DNA of 64,000 bases, taken from positions 18,750,667 through 18,814,666 of the forward strand of contig CM048842.1 of assembly GCA_026545765.1 (NCBI GenBank), written 5' to 3'. This DNA is from Plantago major. Lineage: Eukaryota > Streptophyta > Magnoliopsida > Lamiales > Plantaginaceae. Of this stretch, positions 34,062-47,100 are shown piece after piece. Numbering within the stretch: the stretch's first letter is position 1; every line of letters begins with the position of its first letter. A program made the position numbers and the translations under genes. The notes below the pieces were generated by a model. It was not told where the DNA came from, did no database searches, and was given only the letters and a program-made list of their open reading frames with translations.

Positions 34062-36988
34062 TCATTGAGGGGGAGGCTGGCTTGGCCTGGCTTCATCAGT
34101 TGCAGGCGGATTGGTGGAGGAAGGATTGACATTTGAGGCGGCCGCAAGGGATTCAGCAATGGCATCAAAGGAAGCCTTGACGCTCTCGAACAGGTTAAAG
34201 TCTGCATCATGGCCAACGATCCAGGAAGGCATGAAATACCAATCCTTCAGATAGTTCATGTTGTCATGGAAAGGCATGAAACATACCTTCCCTATAGCCT
34301 CCGGGACACATTTGGGAAGAAAAGGTCTGCCGTTGCTGATCTCAATTTCACCTTCCTCGGTGACCACCTCCGCGAACTCACACGCAGTCAACCGCTCATC
34401 CGGCACAACATCCACCGGGATCTCCACTCCACTAGCGTCCACGGACGGATCCAGTCCTTCCGCCTTCCAATCAAAGTTTGGAGGTACCAACCCCTTAGCT
34501 TGCAACTGGCCGATAGCAGACGAAAACCCTTCCAGGCGAAGAGCATCGGCCTTGTCCGCCATGAAGAACTTGAAGGAGTACGACTTCATAAAGTCCTTCA
34601 CAGCTTACGGGCAAACTGGAGATCTTCGAGGAGCGCGTCCTTGGACTCCAGGAACGCCTTCATGGATGAGTCAATGAAGTTCTCCTGCCATTTCACGTCC
34701 GCCTTAGCTCGCTCCTAGTTACCCTTCAGCTTGGCGATGAGCGCGTCCTTCTTCAATTGGGCCTCCGCCCGCTTAACCTTCTTCGCCTCATCCGCGGATG
34801 CAGCCAAAGCCTTATGCAAGTCCTCCTCAATAGTGGCCCGCTCACTGGCCTTCGACTACATGGCCTTGATCATACATCCGAGCTACGAGAAGTCCGCACA
34901 GTTAGAAGTTATATTCCTAAAACAAAAGCTGAAACCAAAGAAAGAAAAAAACACACGGAGTTACTTACCCTTTGATGGAGTTCATGTATTTCTCCGACCC
35001 TCTCCACCTCAGGAAGTCCGCGACTCTGTTCATATTCCGCATCAAGAGCCGCTTGGTCGGACAACAACATGATGGCGGAAAAAAGTTGCCTCTTTGATAC
35101 AGGAGAAGCATCCGAGGTTGCGCCCCTCTTCCTCCCCGAAGCAATAGCATCCTGCATCAACACATCCCGAGGAGGTGCGGATGCAGCAGAACCTCCAGGC
35201 CAAGAGATTCTCGGAGCAGTAGAAGTTGGTGGTTTTGACGCAATAGTGCTGCGGGTTGCAGGACCTTTCCCCTTATCAGGCACCTCCAAGATCTGCGGAT
35301 CCTCACCCGCCTTCTTCCGCTTCTCTTCTTCAGAAATAACACGGTCATTTTGATGCCCGCCATAGGAACGCCAAGTGTTAATAATCTTGGCCCTCTGGCT
35401 AGTGGCAAGCTCGAAGGCTTGCTGCTCCCTCTGCTGCTTATTCTTTTCGCGGAGGGTTGACATGATATATTCGAACCAGTAAGCTGCAAAAGGAATAAAC
35501 GATGTCAGATATAAACTTATATACGAATAGCGAACAACTACAAAACAAGAAAGAACACGCGAGTCTCAAGGAATCCTTACAAAAGTCGGTCTTTCCTCCG
35601 ACCTCAATGACGTCAGTCAGTCCGCACAAATACGGCAGCGGGTGACATATCAATCCGTGAAACAGATATGTTGGTGGATCATTTTTCTTGTGGATCTCCG
35701 CCACCCACGGGGCCACATTCTTGGGAAGGGGGCGCCAGTCCGGGATACTTTCCCTTAGAAACTTTGTGGGCAACCCCCACTACTCCCGTCTCCTTGCGGA
35801 CTCCCCAGGCTTCAAAGCCATCTGCACGAAGACGTACTTTTCCCACCATTTCGATCCGAGCGAGGAAATGGGATCGAAAATGAAATTGTATGATTTCCTA
35901 TTTACAAAAGTATAAAAAAGGGGATTCCCGGGACTAAAAGTTATATTGAAGAGCTGCCTGAAGTTTTCAAAGTTCACAGACTACCCTTTCTTCGCACAGA
36001 AAACCGCGAAGCAAATCAAGTTTCCCAAGGACTTGGGAATAACCTGGCTCGGACCTATACCGATGTGATTCAAGATGTGCTTGAACTCGTAGGCAATTGG
36101 GATCTTCCATCCGCAGGAGAATGCTGCTTCGTGCACACACATGTATCCAGCGAGCGGATTGTAAAAGGCATGTCCAGGCTCCGGAACCATGATTTCGACG
36201 GACTCTGGAATTTTCCACTTCCGTCTCCACTCCGAAATATCCTGAGGTTTCACCTTGGATGGACAGGTGGGAAGCAAACCATCCGCATTCAATTCACCAT
36301 ACGAATCCGCGATAACGACAGCAGACGCAGGACGAGGGAATTTAGTCCGCGCCGCCTTAGCCCCACGACCCACAACCAGTGGAGGATTGGGTTGAGCGGG
36401 CACCCCTGGGTGCAATACAATTCGGCGCCCAGAACGGCCCCGCGGACGAGCAGCTTGAGGGGCTTCCTCCTCGTCATCATCCTCTTCTTCTTCTCCATCT
36501 TCCTCCTCTTCTTCTCCGCCTTCGGGTCTCCCAGACGTAATTGGGTTGGTCGGACCTGTTTCCGCCACAACACGATCCTCCTCACTAGCCTCAAACATCT
36601 CTACATCGTCTGCCTCACGACCAGTGTCGCCCTCCTGCTCCATCCGAGGCACACTTCCACCAGCCGATATACCACCACTACCGATGGTCCGGGATTGGAC
36701 TCGCACCCTTGTTCTCACAACATTTCCTTGGCTACTCACCGCATCATTCTGAGTAGCAGCAGTACCACGGACCTCTTGCCCAGCATCTGAATCACCGGAC
36801 GAGACAACCTCCACAACGTCCGCCATGTTTACTTTCGCAGGAAGTATGTTCAGCGGAATCTCCAACTCCAGTTCGTCTGATGCGGATGAGGTTGCCACAC
36901 TAGATCCGGATCCTTGGTTCATTCCATCATCATAATCAAGGACCTCGTGTTGATTTTGACTATCGCTCTCGGACATCCTAGGGCACAA
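34062..36988 (-). CDS. Antisense ORF of the Gypsy element, spliced, with stops
   Basis: On the minus strand an ATG at 36,988 opens an acidic Ser/Glu-rich N-terminus (a poly-Glu/Asp stretch near residue 160), then ISEWRRKWKIPESVEIMVPE. From there the sequence fits the putative gypsy-type transposon domain (Pfam Transposase_28 style), including AYEFKHILNHIGIGPSQVIP and WWEKYVFVQ. In-frame TAG codons lie at 35,981 and near 35,780. A GTAAGG donor (exon ends at 35,581) and a TTTGCAG acceptor (exon starts at 35,483) bound a 97-bp intron, and a second donor follows exon 2 at 34,969. Exon 2 is basic and Gln/Arg-rich. Beyond it a Lys/Glu/Ala coiled coil (34,900-34,600) has further TAGs, then 34,601-34,062 has an acidic Pro-rich tail. 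Antisense ORFs in this position are known from Tat elements. Confidence 0.75.
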
Positions 36989-37149
36989 GGAAACGGATTA
37001 GAAAATGACATGGTGGTCGTCCGAGAGTTCGTTTATGTATTTTATTAAGTCCCATGATCCGAAAAAATCCTACTTTACGACGAGTTCCTATGGGTCACTT
37101 TTTTCTACCTATTGGCAGCTACCTTGGCACGCAAGGTCACACCACAGGG

Positions 37150-37312
37150 GAGTTCTAGGATCCAATTGGCACTATTATCTACCATGCAAGGTGCCATAAC
37201 AGAAAGTTCAACAAGCCAATTGGCACTATTATCTACCATGCAAGGCGCCATGACAGAAAGTTCAACAAGCCTACTGGCGTTATATTCTACCATACATGGC
37301 ACATTTACAAGG
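37150..37312. repeat. Three ~54-bp tandem repeats upstream of the antisense ORF
   Basis: The unit CCAATTGGCACTATTATCTA-CCATGCAAGG-GCCAT-ACAGAAAGTTCAACAAG occurs about three times, with the last copy more diverged. The array lies about 170-320 bp upstream of the antisense ATG, in its presumed leader. Confidence 0.85.
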
Positions 37313-37713
37313 CAAAATATACGAGTCATATCTACAAATTGATACCGTAAGTTCACTACGGAACGCATGCAATATTAGAGTAACCAAAACTCAACATACG
37401 ACACATCACTTGGCATAAAACACCCTATCTTTACAGCATACGAGCACGGAAATTCCACAAAGTATACATGCATCCGTGGTAGAAGAAACAATACTCGAAA
37501 TTTCAACCAAGCCAGATTTACTTACTTGATAAAGTAGCTGGAGAAAGGTTGACGGACGACGAAGCCTGGCTAGCTCTCCGACAGTGACTTGCACGGCAGA
37601 TCTGATTACTCACTAGAAACCTTGCTTGCTCGGAAGTTAGTTACTTGCTCGGATTACTTAAGAGTGCTCTGAATTCAATTTGGCTAAAGTGTGACAATGA
37701 CAGATCGGGTCAT

Positions 37714-37723
37714 CTATTTATAG
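37714..37723 (-). promoter_or_regulatory. Putative TATA box for the antisense ORF
   Basis: CTATAAATAG on the minus strand, in a sequence resembling the spacer modules at 32,290 and 33,350. The leader to the ATG at 36,988 would be about 700 bp, so an additional intron is possible. Confidence 0.5.
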
Positions 37724-38085
37724 AGGGACAATTGTGGAAGACGAAACGTCACATCTCTTCGCTTTTAACCCCAGCCGTTGATCATTTTAATCCAACGGTT
37801 GCGTCGGTTCACAGTGGGAGCAAATACATTGTACCCCATTAAATTGTCTCAGGATCCTCACTCATGGGCTGGACGGACGACTTATTGGGCCCCTTGGATC
37901 ACTGTTCATCGGCCCAAGTAGACCATTTCACATATCCAGCCCAACGGATTGTTTCTTACACATCACTCCTTCACAGGATATTTCTTTAGATCCTAAAACC
38001 ATACTCGGATCTCGATATATCTCGGATACAAATACTTTTTCCTTCTACATTCCACGATTTTTTCCTATCCCGGACTGTAGAACGA

Positions 38086-38103
38086 GGGGGGGGGGGGGGG
38101 GGG
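38086..38103. repeat. G18 homopolymer
   Basis: Eighteen consecutive G residues about 170 bp before the 3' LTR of the Gypsy element. This may be a quadruplex or an assembly-sensitive run. Confidence 0.95.
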
Positions 38104-38258
38104 ATATATATTAATTTCTTGAAACACGGATACAGATTTTTTTCACATGAAAAGAAGGGATTTTTCACCCTCACAATTAACGATTCGGACACGCTCCTAA
38201 ACACACTTGTTCCTTTGCTCATAGTTCCACAACTATCTTCTACTAAGATACTTGGAAA

Positions 38259-38271
38259 CTAAGGGGACATA
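38259..38271 (+). promoter_or_regulatory. Gypsy polypurine tract
   Basis: CTAAGGGGACATA directly precedes the 3' LTR, whose first base pair is TA instead of TG. Confidence 0.7.
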
Positions 38272-39186
38272 TATTGATACATATATATGTCCAATCCGTT
38301 AAGGGCGCCATAGAGCGTGTCCTGGAGCGCATCAAGGCTAAATAGCCAATTCAGTACTTATCCGACCTTGGCTAGTCCGCTATAAGGAAGGCCTTCCGGG
38401 TCAATCAGTACGCTTAAGTCAATACACCTCTTCAGCTGGTCCGACCTAGCAAGGTGCACGACTTCCGAACCTGACAAGAGGTCACATGGTCCCACCAAGT
38501 ACCACACACTATCAGTCCTAGGATGCCAAACGGACCGGACGAGATAAACTCGGACGCCACCTTAACAATAAGACCAAACGTATACACTGGAACCTCCAAG
38601 ATACTTCCGAGCAGCTACTATCTCGGACCGTTACTGAGCTACCTACGAACAGACCAACTCAACAGAGCTCGGATCATTCTAAAAGGTCTCACACGGATCC
38701 ATCAGCAGAAATAGTACTATGAGGAGCGAAAGGACCAATTTACCCTCCCAGGCCCATCTAAAGGTATTGGACCCTCACATACTATTGGGCCATGGGCCAA
38801 GGGAGCATTATTGTCCAGATCCTGAACATACACTTGACATCATCTTATGGACCACTCCATAAGTACATGATAACTATAAATATAGCACAAGGTCCAAGAC
38901 CTTAAGGTAAGTCTTAAGTGACAAGTCATAAGTAATAAGTCAACTCTTGTTATAAATTCCCTCATAACTACTACATTGGGAGCTTTCCAACTCTCTCTTG
39001 AGTAAAGTCTCTTACCGGATTGACAACTTGTAGTCCGGGTTACCTATCTAACCCCCGCCCCCCACTTAGTCTTTTCAGGTGCCCCGGCTCGGACCAAGTC
39101 ACCAGGTCGGACTTCAAGCTAGAGGCGGACCTTAGAATAGGGATTTGTAGTATTTTAGTTAGTGTTTGAGGCTCAACCCCTCAACA
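38272..39186 (+). repeat. Gypsy 3' LTR
   Basis: 915 bp, similar to the 5' LTR with mainly C/T and G/A changes. It has a G-interrupted C-run at about 39,053 and the same TATAAATATAG core near 38,875. Confidence 0.95.
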
Positions 39187-40260
39187 GACACCACATAAAT
39201 CCCACATACCAGACTAAAACCCACATACACCACATATAATTCCACAGAACCACATAAATCCCACAGACCCAGAATAAAACCCACAAATTTATCAGGTAAA
39301 TCCCACAGACCCAGAATAAAACCCACAGATTGAAATACGACTATTTTGGATAAATCCCGCAGACCCAGAATAAAACCTACAGATTTTGGATAAATCCCAC
39401 AGGCCCAGCTAAAACCCACAGACCCAGACTAAAACCCACAGTCCCAGAATAAAACCCACAGACACCACATAAATCCCACAGTCCCAGAATAAATCCCACA
39501 GCCCAAACTAAATCCCACATACCCAGACTAAAACCCACAGTCCCAGAATAAATCCCACATACCAGACTAAAACCCACAGACACCACATAAATCCCACAGA
39601 CCCAGACTAAAACCCACAGACCCAGAATACAACCCACAGACCCAGAATAAAACCCACAAACCCAGACTAGATCCCACAGAACTAGAATAAAACCACAGAC
39701 CCAGACTAAATCCCACGAAACCAGGATAAAACCACAGACCCAGAACAAAACCCACATATTTTGGATAAATCCCACAGTCCCAGACTGAATCCCACAGTCC
39801 CAGAATAAAACCCACATACACCACATAAATCACACATACAGACTAAAACCCACAGACACCACATATAATTCCACAGACCCAGAATAAATCCCACAGCCCA
39901 AACTAAAACCCACAGACCCGGAATAAAACCCACAGACCCAGACTAAAACCCACAGAACCAGAATAAAAAATCCCACAGACCCAGACTAAAACCCACAGAC
40001 ACAGACTAAATCCCACAGACCTAGAATAAAACCCACATGCACCACATAAACACCACAGACCCTGGATAAAACCCACAGACACTGAATAAAACCCACAGAT
40101 ACCACATAAATCCCACAGACCATGAATATAACCCACAGACACTGAATAAAACCCACAGACACCAGATAAGCCGCACAGAAAACCAAATAAAAAACACAGA
40201 CATCTGTTAGATTACACAGAAATATGTTAATTCACACAGAAAGCTGATAAATAACACTAG
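39187..40260. repeat. 20-bp CACAGACCC minisatellite, right block
   Basis: Continuation of the 23,600-24,166 array, about 50 more units, ending in increasingly diverged copies (CACAGAAA, CACAGACATC) near 40,200-40,260. Variants with CACACA and ACCACATAAAT alternate with the CCCAGAATAAAA type, suggesting higher-order patterns. Confidence 0.95.
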
Positions 40261-40378
40261 CAACATATAAGATACCACAGACACAGTATGAACGCTAATT
40301 TATAAGTGAAACAATACAGAAACAGGATAAAACGACACATACACCAAAAACAAAATGTATGATCATAAAAAATCATAC

Positions 40379-40424
40379 CGATATCACGATCAACTATTCC
40401 AATATTTTGATCAACTGGTATTGT
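40379..40424 (-). pseudogene. MULE transposase, N-terminal micro-exon
   Basis: A 46-bp exon candidate with an ATTTCAG acceptor (start 40,424) and a CG-GTATGA donor, reading TIPVDQNIGIVDRDI. It lies between the minisatellite and exon 1. Confidence 0.4.
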
Positions 40425-40515
40425 CTGAAATTTGTTTAGATTGACGGTATAAATCAAATTCTAACAGTTTCGAAATAAAAAATCACACAGAAAATTGGAG
40501 AATATGAATTTTTAC

Positions 40516-40597
40516 CTTGTTCGATCGATTGTAAGACATCCTAGATGATGATTCTTCGGTTTTTTCCTCGTTTGAATCGTCGGAATCGACGTTCATA
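40516..40597 (-). pseudogene. MULE transposase, first exon candidate
   Basis: An ATG at 40,597 opens MNVDSDDSNEEK. The frame changes at an A7 run and would continue as an acidic Ser/Glu-rich segment with one A fewer. A GTAAAA donor follows at 40,515. The upstream minus-strand sequence (about 40,600-40,800) is the presumed promoter and element end; a small hairpin, TTTCCATTTCTAATGGAAA, lies at about 40,765. Confidence 0.45.
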
Positions 40598-40859
40598 GTC
40601 GGAATCGCCGAAATCGCTCAATTCCAGAGAAAAAATCGCCAGGATCAAATTGGGTTTTGAAATTGTCAATTTCTGCGCTTTTTCGTTTCTATTTGAGGTT
40701 TTTTATATTGCCCGAATGAATTACAGTCAGATGACTAGCTGCCCGCGTCCCCAAAAAACCGTTTTTTCCATTTCTAATGGAAAGGCCGGTCTTATATACT
40801 TTCTCTTAAAAAAAAGTTAATCTATACAAAATATAATAAAAAGTCATCCTTAAATTAGT

Positions 40860-41185
40860 GCAATATCTCTTCTCCTACCTTCTCTTCTTCCTGCTCACCT
40901 GGTAGGGAAAAACCTCCTGGTTTCTCTCCCTGCAAAAATTCGCCCTCGTTTAACTCTTGTACGAAGCTACAAGATTTTTGATACCTTTATACTTTGTCGC
41001 AATATTCCATTGCTTATTTTCCATTCCCGATTGGGTGGCTAATTTCATGCCCAATTCAATTCATATCGATTAGATAATCCATCCGTCTGGGTCTGGTGAA
41101 TGAAGATTGGCATTGGGTATTGACTACCTTTGTCGTAATTACTGCAAATTGTTGTTAAATTTTTAAGTCTTTGCGGTTTGCAGTA
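40860..41185 (+). promoter_or_regulatory. 5' UTR and promoter-proximal region of the PWI/RRM gene
   Basis: A CT-rich stretch (TCTTCTCCTACCTTCTCTTC) typical of plant transcription starts lies at 40,866-40,900. About 290 bp of leader follows, without a convincing upstream ORF. The MULE ends just upstream of this point. Confidence 0.5.
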
Positions 41186-44100
41186 ATGGAAGGAGATGAT
41201 CGGACTTTTAGGGCAAATTTTACGAGTGAAGGGGTTAAGGTGCTTCGCAAAAAAGTCGAGGAGAAGCTCAAGGAGTTTATGGGCGACTACACCGATGATA
41301 CTCTTGTGGTATGATTTGGGATTTTCAAATAGATCTCACTTCTTTTTTCCTTTCTTCTTATAATTCCTTTTCTGTGTGAGCTTTGGCAATCAATTAATTG
41401 ACTCTACCATGGAGTAAAGTATGTGGTCTATTATCTGCGTTGCCCAGTTGTCAGATAATCAGTCTATTTTGTATATAGCTAGAAGTTGTGCAACATGTGT
41501 GGTATATAAAACCTTTTAGGTAGCAATGGGGTTTTCTTGGTGAGCTTTCGCAATCAATTGATTGACTCTACCATGGAGTAAAGTATGTGGCCTATTATCT
41601 GGGTTGCCCGGTTGTCAGATAATCAGTCTATTACGTATATAGCTAGAAGTTGTGCAACATGTGGTATACAAAACATATTAGATAGCAATGGGGTTCTCGT
41701 TTATATAGACTAAGGTTATCTTTGCAACCAGTTGCTTGCTTGTACACATATCTTGAGAACATAGATTTTCTGAGCATGGTGCCATGATACTATTGGTTGC
41801 GATTGATAGTTAATGGTTTATGTGAACCTGTATAAGATTCAAACTTTGTGCATTTGTTCTCTTCACCTCCCCTTTCTATTGGATTTGAACGGTCTGTGCA
41901 AGTTATTTATATTGAGGGTTAGTAGTGTAATATGTTTCTGTAATATGAAGATTCGGCTACTGAAAAAGTACAGATGGTGCTTTGACGGATACCTTTTAGG
42001 ACCATTATTGATTGTTTCACATTTCTCTATGTGATACTGCAGCTTTGTGCATTTTTTTGTGTTCATATAGCACTTTTGCCACATCTTGTTTGCGTTGTGG
42101 ACTGGGGTGTGCAGAGTGGCAGTCTTAGATAGATGCGTCTGATAAGTTCTATACCCGCGAATGTAATATAAAATAAATTTAGTGTTAACCGTGCTGTCTG
42201 GGAAGAGCATAGTCGTGCGGCTAGTCTGTGTTTTTGCTTTGATTGCTTTTAGAGTTAGAGGTAATAGGTTTGTTCAATTAATATTTGTAATGGCTAATTT
42301 TAGAAACCATTATCGGAGTTTGATGGCCTATTTCCTTGTGAGAATTATTTTTTTAGAGCATTTGATATGTATTTGCTCTTAATTTAATCACAGCCCAGGG
42401 CGCACTCAGAATCATTCCCAGTAAACCCCTGCATATTTAGATTGTGACCTCAACTTCTCTGTCCAACTCCTTGCTTTTCATTTCAATAGTCCAAATAACA
42501 GAAAATACTTGAGCTTTATGTATACAAGTCCACATCTGCATCTGTTGTAACTTAATTACTTTGATGTCTGACATGTAGTGGCTACTGAGTTGTATTCTCT
42601 TCTGTCACTGTTCCATGTCCTACAGTATTTGCTGCCTTTAAGATAGACTGTTAGTAGAGTTTCCATCTCCTCATGGGTTATTTTATTTTGATCTCATTTG
42701 ATCTTGGGCCTCATCACACTCCATTGCACATTAGCATGTCAACAATGAAAAATTTGGGCCAATGCCAATCCAACCTCTCCTCCCCCCATGTACAAGTTAC
42801 ACTTTTGTCTGCGTGTGTTGTTGACAGTCTGTGATGTGCCTCCAGGAATACGTGATTGTCTTGCTAAAGAATGGCAGGCGTAAGGATGAAGCAATGACTG
42901 AGTTGAATGTCTTTTTGGGAGATGATGACAGTGATTCTTTTGTCAATTGGTAAGCTTACTTCAATTGGAACGAGTGGAAAGTTCTGCATGCTGCATGCCA
43001 AGTGAATAAATAACTCTAATGACATTTACATTAATTTTTTTGTGTAGGCTGTGGGATCATTTAGGATCTAATCTAAATCTGTATGTGCAATCGCTGGAGC
43101 CTCGTCCAGAAAAAGCCCCCGAAACTAAATCTTCAGAGGAGCCGGCCAGAAGGATGGAGTTGCAGGACAATGACTCTGAAACAGACAGAGTAAGTTCTAA
43201 ACGGGAAGTGGGGAATGGTAAAAAAAAGGAATCAAAACACTTGGTAAAGGATGCAGATGCAGCTCCCTTCACCAAAAGCTCTATGGATGAGGTTAGACAT
43301 GCGCAGGATGATTCACAACAGAGAGTTGCTCGTCCTAGGGGAACAGTTTCTCCTCGGCATACAAGCCACAAGAAACGAACGCGACCAGAGGAGCGGGAGC
43401 ATAGAAAGGTGATTTTTTTTTCCATTTTCCATGTCATTTTACTTCAGCAAGTTTTATGATAAGATACAGACCATTTTTTCCTAAAGATAGAAACACCACT
43501 CCAAACACTTGGTTGGGTGGTGTTGTATGTTTAAAATAAAGATCATAAAATGTGGTCTTTCCTAATGTTTACGGACTTTTCTTAGAATTGCACTAGCATG
43601 TAGTCTTTAGGGTTCTATAGGGGGTTTTTATTTCCTTAGCTCACAGTTATTAGGTACTTTTTCTTGTGGAAACTACAACTCTACTCATCTTTGGTAGTAG
43701 TTTGGAGATGTAAACTAAAGGAGGACATCGTCCTTTATGATGTGTTTGATTTTTGTTTGAAGTATTCGTAGTGCCGTTGATCTCCTCCCCCCCCGCGCGC
43801 TCATGTTTTACATCACGGTTAGCTTTCTAAATGTTTTAGATTGATCGAGGGAGAAACTAAATTCTTTTTGACATATTGGGGATACTATTACCTGGACCGG
43901 GTCTCTGAGTTTTTCATAGACTTTTGTCTAGGGAATGATCCTTACACTCTTGTTGGTGTTGACCAACAATACTTGCAGTTCGGGAGCGTGCCTAGTCTAC
44001 AATATTAAGTTATTAACTGTAGATCTGGTCCTGGTCAATGTTTTCCGACATATTGCCCTCTTTTTTCATTTTCCTTTTCCTTTTCTCGGCAATAGAACAG

Positions 44101-47100
44101 AGAAATCAGGTCAACTATAAGGAGTCTGACCCGGAGAATCTTGTTGCAAATTACTTCATTATTTGCACATGTTTACAGTCAAATTAATAAGAAAAGTTCA
44201 GTTGTATTTTCTTTGCAAATTTTAGTAATTATTTATGTCTATGAATTTAGCGAAGAAAGTAATTTTTCTGGTCCTATTGTTCAACATATATTTAGTTTAA
44301 ATCCACAGAACTTTCTTTCTCCTCCCATTTAGTTCTAAATCCTTACAATTTATGCCAATGAACTTCGTTGAAGAAAGTAATTTTTTTGGCTCTACTTTTT
44401 CACATAATTAGTTTTAGATGTTCTGTTTGATGTCTCTCTCTTTCTTTCGTGTACCGGAAAATGAAATATTGTATATGCAAATGAAACCCAGTCAACTAAG
44501 ATTACTAAATGGTTGTTTGCAAAAGCTTTTTATAAATTGGTTATAGCTAATTTGTAACAGACTCACCGGCATTGGTGTCTGTAAAAGTAACTTCTTATCA
44601 ACTCCAGCTTAAAATGATCCCAAAAAAGCTGACGGTTTGATGGAACTTTATATGAAATAATAAACTTTACTTCTCAAATGAAATTTTGTGAAACATAGAT
44701 GTGATCATCAGAAAAATAATTATAATCACTACTTTTTAGCACCTTTCGCAAATACTCACTGCATTCACATAAAGCCTTTAAACCAGATTCTATTTCATTT
44801 AATGACTTTGTGATAATCCAAAGCTTCACAAACAGTCGTGAAGCGTGTATTTCAAAGGCTTTTGTTTGCAAGTCCATACAACTTTTTTCTCCTTTCTGAG
44901 AAAGAGCAGCTTTATTGTACTTGTATGTTCTATTATGGCTTTAGAGAGTATGTATGAATCACTACCCTGTGCACATGACCTGATAATTAATTTTCTATAG
45001 GTGAATGTTGTTGGAAAAATAGCACTCCCTCCTTCCAGGGATAACTGTCCCATACTTTTGGGTACAGAATCTAAGAGAAGCAATTGTTTTGTAATAAAAG
45101 TGGGAGATGAGGCCAAGTATTAGGGGTGTATTGGTCCACCTGGTTAAGTAAATGGAGGAGATCAACTTGAGCCACACATTGAGGGGCAATATGTACAATT
45201 GGAGGTAAAGTGAGGGTGATTATTATGGTAGTTGAACTGGAATCTTCCATTTCGGGATAGGGGTTTTAGAAGCTAATTAGCAGTAGTGCAAAATCTGTTC
45301 AGTAAAAATAGAAAAACTACCTGTGTTTTGTAAAATCTGCAAAGCGCATCCCAGTTCTATAAAACTGTGCTAATCCACTTGTGTTCATGCAAACTCACAG
45401 ACGAAACACCCATATCGTTAGATACGAGTCATATGAAATAGAGTGTTTCTCACTCACCAATTATGCGACCTGTCTTATCATTTTAGGGTATCTAAACTAC
45501 TAAACTTTTGAATTGTCTAAAAATCCCCATGCTTTCATTTCTTCATGTAAAATGTTTTCTGACATAAATAAATTAAAATTTCTTGGTCAATTTACAAAAA
45601 TGCCTTGTTCTGCACCCTAACCTTTTCATCTTCTATAAAACCCTCCAACCAATACCAGCACCACATTCTCATCAGAATTGCAATCATGAAATTCCAAATT
45701 ATGGCTATTTTATAGCCCAAGTACAACGAAATGTTTGACCGCTCATTGCTCCAAATCAGAGGCAAAACAGCTCTAATGGAGCTGTGTTTCACATCCAAAC
45801 TGAGCTGCAACTGCTCCCATATGGAGGCTTTTTAGCTTGAATTTGGATCTATGCACAGCATCTGCGTGAGCTGGTTTAGCCATAGGATATGGTGCTGCTG
45901 CTGTCAGCTGCTAAGGAAACCAGGATCTAGATGGAACAGGTGAACTTTGTTGAAAAACATAATTTTGTATACCTTGAGAGGAAAGTTATACCTTGAGAGG
46001 AAAGGGGTAAACTAAAAGTTCTTTTAGATAAAATGTTTATTTGCAATCTATTTAGTGGAAGACTAACCCCCCCTTAGTAAACTTTAACTCATGTGGAAAG
46101 TGAGGAGTTTCTGTGAGTGCAAACCCGGGCTTTTTCTTTTTTAAGTTTTTGCATTTTCCCCAAATCTGTTCATGCATAGACTTATTTGTTCACTTGCATA
46201 ATTTGCTTTCACCCAATAGCTTTGCTTTTTTAATTCATCAATACTGTGAACCACATTCTTACTCAATCCTTTCCGGCCCTATTTGCATTTACCTTTGCTG
46301 CTGTTTGCCAGCAAGACACTCAGTTTTTTCAATTTTCATACAGTTTTTTTTTTTTTGTTTTTGTTCAAGGTCACTATTTTCATGTTTCTGAACAGTGAAA
46401 ACAGCTTTTCGTCTCTTTTTAGCGGATAGGTAAATTCCAGTTGAAGCCTCATGTCTTCTTTATTTGTTATGTATAGGAAAACTGCAAATTTTAACTTGTA
46501 CTTCCTCCATCCGAGCCTCCCAGCCAAAGCTTCCGGTTTTGCCATTTTTTACGCCCCAACTAAAGCTTCCCGTTTCTATTTTTGGCAATTTTTAGTTAAA
46601 ATATAATATTAAAATATTTAATAGCACTAACGACAATAGTACTCTCCAACAATTAAAAGTCATATAGTCAACTCACAAGCAATATTTTATTCAAAATATA
46701 TACATCTCTTATTTTGTTGCCCCAAAAATTGAATGGGAAGCTTTTGCTGGGATGGAGGAAGTATTATATTCAGGTTGCAAGAGATAGATAGTACGATTGC
46801 GGCTGCTACGGCCGCAATAGCGCCGCTCCGCGATGCCAGGAGATTTGGCCGCTCCTGGCGCTACGGACTCCTGGCGCTACGGAGCGGACTCTTGTTAAAT
46901 AGCAGCTGGAGCGGCCGCAACGCTCCGCTACACGGAGCGGCCGCTATTGCCCACTGTTCAAATGTAGGCGAATTAAGAGGGTTTTGGGCGAATTAAGATG
47001 CTGCTTCGGGCGAATTAAGAAATGGAAGAGGTCATGCTGAGGTGGAGGATTTGTTGGATGATTTTGGTGATGAAAAATGATGATTCATTTTGGTGATTAT

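Noticed and set aside
34209-34718. 169-aa plus-strand ORF
   Set aside because: It overlaps the coiled-coil and tail region of the antisense ORF on the opposite strand.
36065-36790. 241-aa plus-strand ORF
   Set aside because: It lies opposite the Gypsy antisense ORF, is Ser/Arg-rich only because the antisense frame is acidic, and has no domain.
39187-40260. CRISPR-like direct repeats
   Set aside because: Units are contiguous with no unique spacers, the genome is eukaryotic and there are no cas genes; it is a minisatellite.
45592-45810. 72-aa minus-strand ORF in intron 4
   Set aside because: No conserved motif, no promoter signals, and similar in length to chance ORFs in this AT-rich intron.
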